A stretch of 64,000 nucleotides of DNA. It comes from Abditibacteriota bacterium (lineage in GTDB: Bacteria; Armatimonadota; UBA5829). The notes beneath the pieces are model-generated. The model saw nothing but the letters and a program-made list of their open reading frames with translations, was not told the DNA's origin and searched no databases. The position numbers were made by a program, and so were the translations under genes. Positions 1 to 8,432 of this stretch are shown here, one piece after another. How positions within the stretch are numbered: position 1 is the first letter of the stretch; each line of letters starts with the position of its first letter. The stretch lies in assembly GCA_017552965.1 (NCBI GenBank), contig JAFZNQ010000099.1, positions 24,751 through 88,750 of the forward strand, given 5' to 3'.

Positions 1-1
1 C

Positions 2-1819
2 TGCACCGCCTGCGGCCCCAGATTTTCCATAGCGTTGTCCATCCCCTACGACCGAACGAATACCTCCATGAAGGATTTTGAGATGTGTCCCCGCTGCGCC
101 TCCGAATACGAAAGCCCCTCGGACAGAAGGTATCACGCCCAGCCCGTGGCCTGCCACGATTGCGGGCCGGTGGTCAGGCTGGCCGGCACGGAGCTGACGG
201 GCTATGAGGCCATAGAGCAGACCAGAAGCATCATCCTTCAGGGCGGCATAGCGGTGGTCAAGGGCATAGGCGGCTTTCATTTCTTCTGCGACGCCGGGGA
301 CCCGGCGGCAGTGGAGAGGCTGAGGCAGGTCAAGGGCCGCAGGGACAAGCCTTTTGCGGTGATGGCTCACCCGGATGACATCAGGCGCTTTGCCCTGGTG
401 AGCGCGGAAGAAGCGGAGCTGCTGGAATCTGCCGCCGCTCCCATTGTGCTGCTGAAAAAAAGCCCGGACTATCCTCTGGCCGGGTCCGTGTCGCCGGACA
501 ACGACCGTATAGGCGCGATGGTGCCCTATACTCCTCTGCACCATATGCTGCTCCGTCCCGGCGACGTGTTTGTGGCCACCAGCGGCAACCTGTCCGGAGA
601 GCCGGTGTGCTGCAGTGACCGGGAAGCGGAGGAGCGGCTGCTGCCCGTGGCAGACGCGCTGCTCACCCACGACAGACCCATAGTCAGACCGGCAGACGAC
701 AGTGTGGTCCGCCGGGGAGAAGGAGATATGCTGATGCTCCGCAGGTCCAGAGGCTATGCCCCCGGGAGCGTGGAGCATTTTGTCCGGGGCAAAAAGCCGG
801 CGGACATCCTGGCCATGGGCTCCGACCTGAAAAACACCCTGTGTCTGAAGGCGGGCAGCAAATACATACTCAGCCAGCATATAGGCGACCTGGAGCACAA
901 GGCGGTCTTTGACCTGTTTTGCAGGACTGCGGAGGATATGAAGGCCCTTTTTTCCCGCCGGCCCTCTCTGGTGTGCTGCGATATGCATCCGGACTATCTG
1001 TCCTCCCGTTACGCCGCCGAGATATCCCCGGAGCCCCTGCGGGTCCAGCATCACGCGGCCCACGCGGCGGCGGTGGTGGCGGAGCACGGGCTGACCGGCC
1101 CGGTGATAGGGGTGGTGTTTGACGGCACCGGCTACGGCTCGGACGGAGCCATATGGGGCGGAGAGTTTTTGGCGGGGACTCCGGACCGCTTTGAGAGGCC
1201 CTGGCACTTCGAATATATCCCTCTTCAGGGAGGCGACGCCGCCATCCGGGAGCCTGTGAGAAGCTACGTGTCCTATATGCACTATTGCGGGGAAGACACA
1301 CCAGGCTTTCCCCTGCTGCGGGAAGCCCTGGACCGGGGCGTCAATACCTGCCGGAGCTCCAGCTGCGGCCGTTTGTTTGACGCGGCCGCCTGGGTCTGCG
1401 GCATCAGGAGCGAGCCGGACTACGAGGCCAGAAACAGCATCCTGCTGGAAAATATGTCGGAGCCCACGGAGGAGTATCTGGAGGTGGAGATGTCGGAGGG
1501 CGTCCTGAGGGTGGCAGACCTCATCCCGCGGCTGGAAAAGGCCATCGGAGACGGCATGGACCCTCACAGGGCCGCCTCGGTGTTTCACAGGACCATAGCC
1601 CGCCTCGTTCTGGCGGCCTGCTGCGATATACGCAGGCAAACGGGCTACGACAGAGTGTGCCTGAGCGGGGGAGTGTTTCAGAACGCCCTGCTGCTGGGAC
1701 AGTGCCTGTCACTGTTGAGGGACGGCGGCTTTGAGGTATATACGGGCAACAGGGTGCCCGTGAACGACGGAGGCCTGTCTCTTGGGCAGGCTCTGATAGG
1801 GCAGATGAGGGGAGAATAG
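2..1819 (+). CDS. hypF: Carbamoyltransferase HypF, 5' truncated by window edge
   Basis: HypF makes the thiocarboxamide on HypE from carbamoyl phosphate and ATP, the precursor of the cyanide ligands of [NiFe] hydrogenases. The reading frame is open from base 2, so the true start lies before the window. The acylphosphatase domain and most of the first zinc finger are missing: only the last C-x-x-C-G-P of that finger is seen. Next come the second zinc finger (MCPRC...HDCGP), a YrdC-like domain (GIAVVKGIGGFHF, KGRRDKPFAVM, TSGNLSGEP) and a Kae1-like domain (HHAAHAAAV, FDGTGYGSDGAIWGGEF, LSGGVFQNALL). About 605 residues remain of the usual roughly 750. The stop lies 3 bases before hypC. Identification is firm; no hydrogenase structural gene is in the window. 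Confidence 0.96.
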   Translation, partial: CTACGPRFSIALSIPYDRTNTSMKDFEMCPRCASEYESPSDRRYHAQPVACHDCGPVVRLAGTELTGYEAIEQTRSIILQGGIAVVKGIGGFHFFCDAGDPAAVERLRQVKGRRDKPFAVMAHPDDIRRFALVSAEEAELLESAAAPIVLLKKSPDYPLAGSVSPDNDRIGAMVPYTPLHHMLLRPGDVFVATSGNLSGEPVCCSDREAEERLLPVADALLTHDRPIVRPADDSVVRRGEGDMLMLRRSRGYAPGSVEHFVRGKKPADILAMGSDLKNTLCLKAGSKYILSQHIGDLEHKAVFDLFCRTAEDMKALFSRRPSLVCCDMHPDYLSSRYAAEISPEPLRVQHHAAHAAAVVAEHGLTGPVIGVVFDGTGYGSDGAIWGGEFLAGTPDRFERPWHFEYIPLQGGDAAIREPVRSYVSYMHYCGEDTPGFPLLREALDRGVNTCRSSSCGRLFDAAAWVCGIRSEPDYEARNSILLENMSEPTEEYLEVEMSEGVLRVADLIPRLEKAIGDGMDPHRAASVFHRTIARLVLAACCDIRRQTGYDRVCLSGGVFQNALLLGQCLSLLRDGGFEVYTGNRVPVNDGGLSLGQALIGQMRGE

Positions 1820-1822
1820 ACC

Positions 1823-2047
1823 ATGTGCGTAGCATATCCTCTGAAGGTGCTGGAGACAGACGGCAACAAAGGAGTGGGGGAAGCAGGCGGGCTGAGATTT
1901 GAATTTGCCTGTGACTTTTGTCCCGAGCTCAGGCCCGGCGATTACGTGCTGGTCCACGCCGGTTGCGCCATCGAAAGGCTGGACCCTGAGGAAGCCGAAA
2001 GGACTCTGCTCCTCTTCCGGGAGCTGCGGGAGGCTCTGGATGATTGA
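1823..2047 (+). CDS. hypC: Hydrogenase maturation chaperone HypC
   Basis: A 74-residue protein starting MCVAYPLKVLE. The HypC/HybG family begins M-C-x-A-x-P, and the second-position Cys binds the Fe(CN)2CO unit in complex with HypD and escorts it to the hydrogenase large subunit. Here the usual I-P is Y-P, a mild deviation. The length is normal. The gene sits 3 bases after hypF, and its TGA overlaps the hypD start region, so the four hyp genes are almost certainly translated from one message. Confidence 0.93.
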   Translation: MCVAYPLKVLETDGNKGVGEAGGLRFEFACDFCPELRPGDYVLVHAGCAIERLDPEEAERTLLLFRELREALDD

Positions 2048-3062
2048 CCTCGCTCTTCTGAGAGACGGGATTTCCGGCTACCGGGGCCGGCCGGTCAGGC
2101 TGATGGAGGTCTGCGGCAGCCATACGGCCGCCGTCATGAGATACGGCATCAGAAGCATATTGCCAGACTCGGTCCGGCTCATCAGCGGCCCCGGCTGTCC
2201 CGTGTGCGCTGCCGACGAAGCGTATCTGCGCTCCGCAGCCGGTCTGGCCGGGGAGGCCAGGCTCATGTCCTTTGGGGATATGGCCCGGTCGGTGAGGCTG
2301 TGTTGCCCCGACGCCCCGGTGGAGACGGTCCTGTCACCTCTTGCGGCCGTGGAGGAGGCTGCCTGTCATCCCGATGAAAGGATAGTCTTTCTGAGCGTGG
2401 GCTTTGAAACCACCAATCCGGTCTGCGCCCTGTCCGTGCTGAAGGCAAAGGCTCTGGGCCTCACCAATTTTTCCCTGCTGGTCTGCAACAAGCGCATGCC
2501 TCCCATACTGGAGCATCTGGCCGCAGGAGACGCCGGCATCGACGGATATTTGCTGCCGGGCCACGTGTGCGCCGTGAGCGGCACCGGCTTTTATGAAGAG
2601 TTTTGCCGTAAGTACAGGGTGAAGGGCTGCGTGGCAGGCTTTGACCCGGAGCAGATACTGGGCGCTCTGTACGTCCTGCTCCTGGGCAGCGAGAGCTTTT
2701 ACAACGGCTATTCATACGTAAAAAGGGAAGGCAGTCCCCGGGCCATGGCTGCGGTGGAAGAGGTGTTTGAGCCCTGCGCCGCCGTGGTGAGGGGGCTGGG
2801 GCCCATACCCGGAGCGGGACTCAGGCTCAGGGACAAATATGCAGACTATGATGCGGCCCGGATATACCGTATGGCCGGAGGCGGGTCGGCAGAAACGGCA
2901 GGATGCCGCTGCGGAGACGTGATATGCGGCAGGATCACTCCCGAAGAGTGCCCTCTCTTCGGCATCCGGTGCCGGCCGGAGGAGCCCAAGGGGCCCTGCA
3001 TGATATCCTCGGAAGGGACCTGCGCGGCCTATTACGATTATGGTGAAAGGAGACCTGTATGA
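2040..3062 (+). CDS. hypD: Hydrogenase Fe-CN/CO assembly protein HypD
   Basis: A 340-residue cytosolic iron-sulfur protein that, with HypC, assembles the Fe(CN)2CO group. Visible family motifs are MEVCGSHT near the N-terminus, ISGPGCPVC, GFETTNP and LLPGHVCAVSG. The C-terminal cysteine-rich part (CRCGDV, PEECPLFG, KGPCMISSEGTC) carries the [4Fe-4S] ligands. The ATG at 2040 is chosen because it overlaps the end of hypC by 8 bases and gives the standard N-terminus; an open frame continues further upstream inside hypC but is not needed. Confidence 0.96.
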   Translation: MIDLALLRDGISGYRGRPVRLMEVCGSHTAAVMRYGIRSILPDSVRLISGPGCPVCAADEAYLRSAAGLAGEARLMSFGDMARSVRLCCPDAPVETVLSPLAAVEEAACHPDERIVFLSVGFETTNPVCALSVLKAKALGLTNFSLLVCNKRMPPILEHLAAGDAGIDGYLLPGHVCAVSGTGFYEEFCRKYRVKGCVAGFDPEQILGALYVLLLGSESFYNGYSYVKREGSPRAMAAVEEVFEPCAAVVRGLGPIPGAGLRLRDKYADYDAARIYRMAGGGSAETAGCRCGDVICGRITPEECPLFGIRCRPEEPKGPCMISSEGTCAAYYDYGERRPV

Positions 3063-4045
3063 CCGAGATCACACTGTCTGCGGGAGCAGGCGGCAGAGTG
3101 TCCCAGCAGCTGGCGGAGGAGGTGCTGTTTCCCATACTGGGCAAGGGCGTCAACGGCTATGACGCCGCCGTGATAGACCCGGGCCGCGCTGCCGTCAGCA
3201 CTGATTCCTACGTGATATCCCCCTTGTTTTTCCCGGGGGGGAGCATCGGGACTCTGGCCGCAGCCGGGAGCGTCAACGACGTGCTGACCACCGGCGCCCG
3301 GCCCAAATACCTGACCTGCGGCCTCATCATAGAAGAAGGCCTCCCCACGGAGACCCTGATATCCGCGCTGAAGGATCTGCGCAGGGAGGCGGACAGAAAC
3401 GGAGTGACGGTGGTGTCGGGAGACACCAAGGTGGTCCCCCGGGGACAGTGCGACAAGATGTTTATCAATACCGCCTGCATCGGGACTCTCGGGAGGGAAG
3501 CCTTTTCCCCCCGGCGCATAGAGCCCGGAGACGCGGTCATAGTCACCGGCTGTCTGGGAGAGCACGAATGCGCTCTCATGATATGCCGCCACCGTCTGGG
3601 CGCTGAGCCCATCGCTTCGGACTGCGCAGGACTTGCGCCGCTCCTTGCGCCCTTTGCCGACGCCGTGCCCGGCATAAAGGCTATGCGGGATCCCACCAGA
3701 GGAGGCATAGCCGCCGCCCTCAACGAGATGGCTCTGCAAAGCGGCTGCGGCATAGAGATAGACGGCCCCTCTCTGCCGGTAAGCCCCCGGGTGAAGGCCT
3801 TTTGCGGAGCTATGGGGCTGGACGTCACTTGTCTGGCCAACGAGGGCAAGATGCTCATATTTGTCAGTCCCGGGTCCGCCGGCGCCGCATTGGAATGGCT
3901 GCGCAGCCACCCGGGAGGAGAAAATGCGGCGGTCATAGGCGCTGTGACGGACAGGAGCCCCATGCCCCGGGTGGTCCTGAAGACAGAGGTGGCTGCCAGG
4001 CTGCTGCCCATGCCCTCCATGGAGCAGGTGCCCCGGATCTGCTGA
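3059..4045 (+). CDS. hypE: Carbamoyl dehydratase HypE
   Basis: HypE (328 residues) accepts the carbamoyl group from HypF on its C-terminal cysteine and dehydrates it with ATP to thiocyanate for HypCD. The C-terminal P-R-I-C with the acceptor Cys is present, and the PurM/AIR-synthase-like N-terminal ATP domain is seen in AAAGSVNDVLTTGA, VSGDTKVV and RDPTRGGIAAALNE. The ATG overlaps the hypD TGA (ATGA), with an AAGGAG Shine-Dalgarno about 10 bases upstream. This is the last gene of the hyp operon in the window; a short AT-rich gap follows. Confidence 0.96.
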   Translation: MTEITLSAGAGGRVSQQLAEEVLFPILGKGVNGYDAAVIDPGRAAVSTDSYVISPLFFPGGSIGTLAAAGSVNDVLTTGARPKYLTCGLIIEEGLPTETLISALKDLRREADRNGVTVVSGDTKVVPRGQCDKMFINTACIGTLGREAFSPRRIEPGDAVIVTGCLGEHECALMICRHRLGAEPIASDCAGLAPLLAPFADAVPGIKAMRDPTRGGIAAALNEMALQSGCGIEIDGPSLPVSPRVKAFCGAMGLDVTCLANEGKMLIFVSPGSAGAALEWLRSHPGGENAAVIGAVTDRSPMPRVVLKTEVAARLLPMPSMEQVPRIC

Positions 4046-4068
4046 AAAAATACGGAGAAAGCGTCCGC

Positions 4069-4096
4069 TTGGCCGGGCTTTGTGTTATAGTAATAT
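4069..4096 (+). promoter_or_regulatory. Candidate promoter for the secreted protein gene
   Basis: TTGGCC (4069-4074) and TAATAT (4091-4096) are separated by 16 bases, just upstream of the gene starting at 4122. TATAGT overlaps the second box. The -35 match is weak, so read-through from the hyp operon is also possible. Confidence 0.4.
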
Positions 4097-4121
4097 TGAA
4101 TACACCTGTTAAGGAGCCGCT

Positions 4122-6824
4122 ATGAAATATATATTCATACTGATGCTCGCTGCCTTCCTTTGCGGCAGGGCCTTTGCCGCCTATCAGGGCACCGAGCTTT
4201 TGGGTGACAAGGATACTCTGCGTCAGACCAACCTGCCCTATGACCTGCTGAAGCAGAACTCCATAGGCATCAACTATATGGAAAACCTGCTGGACGGGCG
4301 GAGCAATATCACCTCCTATAGCCATCTCAACTTCAACTCCAACGCTGCCGACGCCTGGCATCTGCAGTTTCCCGACGACGCAGCCAGATTTCTGGAGGGA
4401 CTGGCTCTGGAGGCCGACCATTCACCGGTGGTGCGGCTGGAGCTGGCCAGACGCATAGCCAAGGGCATAGTGGCCACTCACGTTCGCGGGACTACGGGCC
4501 TCTACGGCTTCCGGGTCCGCTACGGCGGAAAGACCAACCTGCTGCTGGACACGGAAGGAGACGGCTGGGCCAGCCTGTGCTATCTGGGAGATTCCATGGA
4601 GCCGGGAGTGTCCATAGGCTTTGAGGCAATAAAGGGCGGCGCCACGTATCCCATAGGCGACTTTACCTGGTCGGACCCCGAAGACAGGAACGGCTCCATG
4701 GGCAGAGCCAGGTCCTCGGAATACTGGAACGAGACCCGATACGTGTGGAGACGGGATTACAAGGCTCCCGCAGGGACCGTGAAGGCCGGCTTTACGTCCT
4801 GGATGTCCGACGAATATATGCCTATGGAGATAAACTGGAACACGAGCGCCTTTGACAAGGTGGTCACCCTGTTCGGCAAAGGGAAGGGGGGTATGAAGAT
4901 CTTTTCCTCTGTCACCGGACCTGCCCGGGTCCATCTGCCGGACAGAAAGACCGTGTATGCCTCCGACAAGGACGGAGACGTGGTCATCGACAAGCCTGAC
5001 TTCAACTATATCATCCTGACCAAGACTCCCGGCTGGGCCAACAGGGGCTACGGTCAGGCGGTGGTCATAATCTGGGAAGGAAAGGCGGAGAAGCTGGAGC
5101 TGCTGGCAGAGGACGGCTATGGACAGATCAGGCTCACCAACGCCCCCGGCAAAAAGAGCTGGATAAGCTATAGCAAGTGGATGGATCCCGACGAAATGGG
5201 CTGGCTGTTCCGCAACGCGGACTCCTTCCTGAAGACCGGCGCTTATCTGCCCCAGGATATACCTCTGCCCGAGAACAACAACGCCGATTACACCGGCCTT
5301 GCGGCCGCCGCTTATATGATGCTCAGATGGAAGGACCCCTACGCCTACACCCTGCTGCCCCATGCCGAAAGGGCGGTGGACTCCGTCATGAAGGGCTTCC
5401 CGGACAAGCATTTCGTGAGAGCCTTTTTCCCGGTGCGGGCCTGCGCCTGGATGATCATGGCCGCCAAAGAGAAAAAGGACCCGGAGATGGAGGCCAAATA
5501 CACCGCCTATCTGGAGACGGCCATGGAGAAGCTGTGGGTCTACGGCTACCATCCGGAATACGGGGGCTGGAACGGCACCTGGGACCACTGGAACTGCGTC
5601 CGGGCCCTCTTTATGGCCTGGACGGCCACGGGCAGGGAAGAATACTATGACAAGTGGCAGAAGTCCCTGGAGCAGGTGACGGTGGACGAGACAGGCATGT
5701 ACGTCAACGGACAGATCAAGAAAAGCCCGGGGGACTTCAACACCTATTTCGGCGCCATGCCCATGGGAGCCTGGGGCGCCGCCGGCTGGCGGGATATGTG
5801 CGAGACCTATATGCATCTGGCCGTGCCGGCCAACGAAAATAACGACAAGCCCCTCGTTAAGGACCTGTGGAACGACGCGGGAGCGGGCCCCTGGGCTCAG
5901 GACGACGCCAACCCCGAATTCGTGGGCTACTGTCTGGCAGGGATCCCCATGCCCTACACCGGCAAGGTGTGCGTCCCCGTAGGCAGCTTTGCCAGCTATG
6001 ATGACAAGGGCGATCTGACCCTGAAGAACGAGCAGCTGGTGGAAAATCCCTTCTTCCGCCCCGGCAGCGCCGGCTATGAGTTCCTGCCGGAGGGCCTGCC
6101 GAAGGAAAAGCCCGTCTATTCTCTGGAGCCGGAGCCGGACAAAAAGGGCGTCTATGAGCTGGACGCCAAGAACGCCCGCAACGGCATGTGCTTCTCAGCA
6201 GACGTGAAGGGGGAGGCCTACATCGTGTCCGCTTCCCCGGACGGCAAAAAGTGGCTGACCCTGGACGACACCCGGAACACCGACGGCTACAAGACTGCCG
6301 TGGACCTCTCGGCCTTTGTGGGGAGCAGGGACATGTATCTGAAGACAGACAGATTTTACGGTGACAAAAAGCCTGTGAGAGAAAAGGGGACCCGGACAGA
6401 CAACCGCTATAGATTCGTATCCCCCGGCGGCGAGATGGTGTACAGACTGCCTGTGGCGGGGCTGGTCTCTGCCTTTGCAGAATTGATATGCGGCAACAAC
6501 TACGTGATAGAGCTGTCCCGGGACGGCGTAAGCTGGGACAGGGCCGCCGACTCCAACTATTATGCCTCCGGCAAGGAAAACGTGGCCGGCGGATGGCTGA
6601 GGCTGGTGGATCTGGATCCCTATTTGGGCAAGGACAGCGTGTATATGCGGGTGACCTGTCTGGACAAGAAAGAATACGTCAACCCTTTGGCCAAATATCC
6701 GGACACCGCATTTCTGGAAAGGTGCACACTGTACGGGGTATATGATTCGGACAAGGTATACTTGAAGATAGAAGCTGCAGAGGGCAAGGCGGAAGTCACG
6801 GAGCCCATGTGCAAATATTGGTAA
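4122..6824 (+). CDS. Large secreted protein of unknown function
   Basis: A 900-residue protein with a clear signal peptide (basic start, hydrophobic core, cleavage after about GRAFA at residue 19). I do not recognise a named family. Residues ~1-330 look beta-rich. Residues ~360-600 are rich in W, Y and helix-like segments (YTGLAAAAYMML, HPEYGGWNGTWDHWNC), which would fit an alpha/alpha barrel of the kind seen in glycan-active enzymes. The last ~250 residues hold two similar beta units, each with an x-S-x-D-G-x-x-W motif (ASPDGKKWLTL, LSRDGVSWDRA), like small carbohydrate-binding or discoidin-type folds. Shine-Dalgarno AAGGAG lies 8 bases before the ATG. An extracellular polysaccharide role is inference only. 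Confidence 0.85.
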   Translation: MKYIFILMLAAFLCGRAFAAYQGTELLGDKDTLRQTNLPYDLLKQNSIGINYMENLLDGRSNITSYSHLNFNSNAADAWHLQFPDDAARFLEGLALEADHSPVVRLELARRIAKGIVATHVRGTTGLYGFRVRYGGKTNLLLDTEGDGWASLCYLGDSMEPGVSIGFEAIKGGATYPIGDFTWSDPEDRNGSMGRARSSEYWNETRYVWRRDYKAPAGTVKAGFTSWMSDEYMPMEINWNTSAFDKVVTLFGKGKGGMKIFSSVTGPARVHLPDRKTVYASDKDGDVVIDKPDFNYIILTKTPGWANRGYGQAVVIIWEGKAEKLELLAEDGYGQIRLTNAPGKKSWISYSKWMDPDEMGWLFRNADSFLKTGAYLPQDIPLPENNNADYTGLAAAAYMMLRWKDPYAYTLLPHAERAVDSVMKGFPDKHFVRAFFPVRACAWMIMAAKEKKDPEMEAKYTAYLETAMEKLWVYGYHPEYGGWNGTWDHWNCVRALFMAWTATGREEYYDKWQKSLEQVTVDETGMYVNGQIKKSPGDFNTYFGAMPMGAWGAAGWRDMCETYMHLAVPANENNDKPLVKDLWNDAGAGPWAQDDANPEFVGYCLAGIPMPYTGKVCVPVGSFASYDDKGDLTLKNEQLVENPFFRPGSAGYEFLPEGLPKEKPVYSLEPEPDKKGVYELDAKNARNGMCFSADVKGEAYIVSASPDGKKWLTLDDTRNTDGYKTAVDLSAFVGSRDMYLKTDRFYGDKKPVREKGTRTDNRYRFVSPGGEMVYRLPVAGLVSAFAELICGNNYVIELSRDGVSWDRAADSNYYASGKENVAGGWLRLVDLDPYLGKDSVYMRVTCLDKKEYVNPLAKYPDTAFLERCTLYGVYDSDKVYLKIEAAEGKAEVTEPMCKYW

Positions 6825-6851
6825 AGAGCCCCGCCGGAGGGCGGCGCTGAT

Positions 6852-6880
6852 GCCGGAAGGTCTTCCTTCCGGCTTTTTTT
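6852..6880 (+). terminator. Rho-independent terminator
   Basis: A 9-bp perfect stem GCCGGAAGG / CCTTCCGGC (6852-6860 and 6865-6873) with a 4-base loop is followed by seven T. It ends transcription of the secreted protein gene. Confidence 0.9.
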
Positions 6881-6959
6881 ACAGGGACGGCATGATGCGG
6901 GAAAACACAGCCGCTGTGGTCACAGGACCGCGTCCCGGACAAGCCTGATACGCGGGCGC

Positions 6960-6994
6960 AAAAAATGCGGCGGCCGCTCTGTGGGGGCCGCCGC
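6960..6994 (-). terminator. Rho-independent terminator for the minus-strand pair
   Basis: The 9-bp stem GCGGCGGCC / GGCCGCCGC (6967-6975 and 6986-6994) is bordered at 6960-6965 by A residues, which read as a T run on the minus strand. It lies just after the stop codon at 6999. Confidence 0.8.
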
Positions 6995-6998
6995 GTTG

Positions 6999-7448
6999 TT
7001 ATGCTCTTTCCGCAAGAAAGGCTTCCAGGATATCCGCTGCGCTTTCGATTATGCCGGGGCAGGGGCGGCCCCGGTAATACTCCGGGGTCCTTTCTTCCGG
7101 CTCCGGGCTTTGTTTGCCTGTCCGCAGCGCCAGAAGGTCCTGGCAGATGATGGAGCCGTTTGCCTCTCTGAAGCGTTCCGCCAGCAGCTGCACCTTTTCG
7201 TAAAGGGCCTTTTTGGTCTCTCTGTCCGACACGTCCCGGGCGTTCTCCACCAATCCCAGCACTATCAGCATGCCGCTCATGGCGCCGCACACTTCTCTCA
7301 GGCGTCCCATACCGCCGCCAAAGGGGGCGGAGGCTTTGAGAGCCGCCTCGGATTCAGGTCCCAGAAGGTCGGCAAAGGCGCCGGTGATACACTGGCTGCA
7401 GTTGTAGCCCTCCCTGAACAGAGCGGCCGCTTTTTGGCCTCTGGTCAT
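6999..7448 (-). CDS. C_GCAxxG_C_C family redox-type protein
   Basis: A 149-residue cytosolic protein matching the C_GCAxxG_C_C family: cysteines occur in GYNCSQCITGAF, in REVCGAMSG, in SIICQDLL and near the end in GRPCPGII. The family is common in anaerobes and is thought to bind a metal or take part in redox chemistry, but its function is not established. The ATG at 7448 overlaps the stop of the upstream Mrp gene (ATGA), so the two are co-translated. A longer open frame runs upstream but lies wholly inside the Mrp gene and is not used. Confidence 0.85.
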   Translation of the reverse strand: MTRGQKAAALFREGYNCSQCITGAFADLLGPESEAALKASAPFGGGMGRLREVCGAMSGMLIVLGLVENARDVSDRETKKALYEKVQLLAERFREANGSIICQDLLALRTGKQSPEPEERTPEYYRGRPCPGIIESAADILEAFLAERA

Positions 7449-8275
7449 TTGGCCCGGCCTTCCCATACCTGCTGCAGCATATAGCCTGCAGTGTCCAGAT
7501 ACTCGCCGGATACCTCTTCCACCAGTCCCTTGTCGCACAGGGAGGCTATCTCCGGATCTATGGGGAGCCTGGCCAGCACCGGAATGCCCCGCCGGGCGGC
7601 CGCTTCTTCTATGCGGCTCTCTCCGAAGACGCTGATCTCTTTGCCGCAATCGGGGCAGCGGACGTAGCTCATGTTTTCCACCAGTCCCAGCACCGGTATC
7701 TGCATCATATCCGCCATCTTCACGGCTTTTTCCACTATCATGCCCACCAGCTCCTGAGGAGAGGAGACTACGACTATCCCGTCTATGGGTATGGACTGAA
7801 ACACTGTGAGAGGCACGTCTCCCGTGCCGGGAGGCATGTCTATGAACATAAAGTCCACGTCGTCCCAGATGACGTCGGTCCAGAACTGAGTCACGGCGCC
7901 GCCGATGACCGGACCCCGCCATACTACGGGCTGGCTGTCGTCCGGGAGCAGCAGGTTGAGGCTCATGATCTGTATATTCCTGATGCGGGAATACACGGGC
8001 AGGATGCCGTCCTCGCTGCCCATGGCCTTCTCGGTCAGGCCGAACATTCTCGGGATTGAGGGGCCTGTGATGTCCGCATCCATTATGGCCACTCTCTTGC
8101 CGCTGGCGGCCGCCTGCAGGGCCAGCAGGCTGCAGACCAGGGATTTGCCTACTCCTCCCTTGCCGCTGGCTACGCCGATGATCCGGCGGACCTTTGATTT
8201 TGCGTGGGGCTGCTTTATGAAGTCCTGTTTGCCGCATTTTTCGGAACAGGTGTCACAGTTGTGATTGCATGCCAT
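7445..8275 (-). CDS. Mrp/NBP35-type iron-sulfur carrier ATPase
   Basis: A 276-residue P-loop protein of the Mrp/ApbC/NBP35 family, which binds and transfers [4Fe-4S] clusters to apo-proteins. The deviant Walker A GKGGVGKS is at residues 38-45, followed by MDADITGPSIPRM and MPPGTGD. C208 and C211 (CPDC) form the cluster-binding C-x-x-C. A cysteine-rich N-terminus (CNHNCDTCSEKC) resembles the extra ligands of NBP35-type members. It is first gene of a two-gene minus-strand operon with the C_GCAxxG_C_C protein, suggesting that protein may be a client or partner (inference). Confidence 0.93.
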   Translation of the reverse strand: MACNHNCDTCSEKCGKQDFIKQPHAKSKVRRIIGVASGKGGVGKSLVCSLLALQAAASGKRVAIMDADITGPSIPRMFGLTEKAMGSEDGILPVYSRIRNIQIMSLNLLLPDDSQPVVWRGPVIGGAVTQFWTDVIWDDVDFMFIDMPPGTGDVPLTVFQSIPIDGIVVVSSPQELVGMIVEKAVKMADMMQIPVLGLVENMSYVRCPDCGKEISVFGESRIEEAAARRGIPVLARLPIDPEIASLCDKGLVEEVSGEYLDTAGYMLQQVWEGRAK

Positions 8276-8305
8276 GAGATGATCTCCTTTTGAGTGCTAT
8301 TTCTT

Positions 8306-8334
8306 ATGATACTATTATTTGCCGTCTCTGTCAA
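8306..8334 (-). promoter_or_regulatory. Promoter of the Mrp operon
   Basis: On the minus strand TTGACA (8334-8329) and TATCAT (8311-8306) are 17 bases apart, about 30 bases upstream of the mrp start at 8275. Confidence 0.7.
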
Positions 8335-8348
8335 ACCCGGGCCGTCTA

Positions 8349-8377
8349 TTGAAAAAACGGGCCGGCTCGTTTATAAT
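8349..8377 (+). promoter_or_regulatory. Promoter of the URO-D-like operon
   Basis: TTGAAA (8349-8354) and TATAAT (8372-8377) are 17 bases apart. It is divergent from the mrp promoter, and both fit in a 157-base intergenic gap. Confidence 0.75.
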
Positions 8378-8432
8378 GAAAATAGAGAGCCCCTGCGGCT
8401 CCACTATATTATATATATGCGAGGTACCGGCG

